Below are positions 6,373 through 6,672 of a stretch of 6,672 nucleotides of DNA, in pieces (the stretch's first letter is position 1; each line of letters starts with the position of its first letter). A program made the translations under genes and the position numbers. Source of the DNA: an uncultured Bacteroidota bacterium (GTDB taxonomy: Bacteria; Bacteroidota; Rhodothermia; Rhodothermales; UBA10348); assembly GCA_937893205.1 (NCBI GenBank), contig CALBJU010000083.1:1-6672 (forward strand), given 5' to 3'. The notes beneath the pieces were generated by a model. It had not been told where the DNA came from. It searched no databases and saw only the letters and a list, made by a program, of their open reading frames with translations.

Positions 6373-6672
6373 TCTTGTTGATCAAACGTCCGCCGTTCCC
6401 AGCTGATTCTGTCTTCGTCAGTAATTCCGTATCGGTCGACGAAGCCGGCGCGAACCTCTACCACAAATTGAGCGGGGGCTGTGGATTCTATTTGATCCTC
6501 GGAGAAGGGCGTGGTTCGCTTTATAATATTCACGATCTGACCGTCCGCGTCCACAAACAGGATATCGAGGGCAAGAGACGTATTTCTCATCCAGAAGGAT
6601 CGCATAGATTCGGCAGCATCGACAAACAGCATCCCGCCTCTGTCGGGCATGGTCCGTCTGTACATAAATCCC
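6369..6672 (-). CDS. Second DUF192 (UPF0127) protein, N-terminus beyond window
   Basis: Only the C-terminal 100 residues are in the window; the frame is open at the right edge. The visible part starts inside the family motif, reading GFMYRRTMPDRGGMLF, where other members have GLMxRxxLPxxxGMLF. The ATG at 6665 is therefore an internal methionine, not the start. FWMRNTSLALDILF and QFVVEVRAG follow, matching FWMANTRIALDLIF and QYVLEVEAG of the neighbouring paralogue. Whether this copy has a signal peptide cannot be seen. Its TGA overlaps the ATG of the downstream lipoprotein gene. The pair looks like an old tandem duplication, since the two domains are clearly related but well diverged. Confidence 0.88.
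   Translation of the reverse strand, partial: GFMYRRTMPDRGGMLFVDAAESMRSFWMRNTSLALDILFVDADGQIVNIIKRTTPFSEDQIESTAPAQFVVEVRAGFVDRYGITDEDRISWERRTFDQQE

Noticed and set aside
6369..6665. Complete 98-residue protein starting at the ATG at 6665
   Set aside because: This methionine lies inside the conserved DUF192 motif GxMxRR, and the frame continues to the window edge, so the gene is truncated rather than short.

Overview
The window is a SUF iron-sulfur cluster assembly locus. On the minus strand, transcription runs right to left through sufB, sufC, sufD, sufS and sufE; sufE runs off the left edge. A divergent plus-strand gene encodes an A-type (SufA/IscA/ErpA-like) Fe-S carrier. At the right edge, two minus-strand DUF192 (UPF0127) genes follow one another and overlap by ATGA. 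All eight protein-coding calls rest on visible family motifs.

Layout: 1-386 sufE (3' end missing); 383-1627 sufS; 1632-2954 sufD; 2974-3738 sufC; 3775-5235 sufB. The 258-bp intergenic region 5236-5493 holds a 23-bp imperfect palindrome, a 12-bp perfect palindrome against the sufB start codon, a short hairpin and one weak small ORF. Then come the A-type carrier gene (5494-5844), a 7-bp tandem repeat at the convergent junction, a DUF192 lipoprotein gene (5866-6372), and a second DUF192 gene (6369 to the right edge) whose 5' part is missing.

How the genes work together: SufS takes sulfur from cysteine and passes it as persulfide to SufE. SufE delivers it to the SufBCD scaffold, where the SufC ATPase drives assembly on the SufB/SufD platform. 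The A-type carrier passes finished clusters to apo-proteins. The catalytic or cluster-related residues I looked for are present in every Suf protein, so the pathway looks intact. No regulator gene (Rrf2/IscR/SufR family) is in the window, but the palindrome in the divergent promoter region is a plausible operator for one encoded elsewhere. The DUF192 pair faces the A-type gene and is a separate transcription unit of unknown role.

Organism: a bacterium of moderate GC content. Most starts lack a clear Shine-Dalgarno sequence, and the order sufB-C-D-S-E is common in Bacteroidota and relatives. I infer a member of the Bacteroidota/Rhodothermota/Balneolota side of the FCB group, with low confidence. 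The SUF genes are ordinary. The least explained parts are the intergenic palindromes, the repeat at the convergent junction and the coupled DUF192 pair. I found no convincing sign of an undescribed system.
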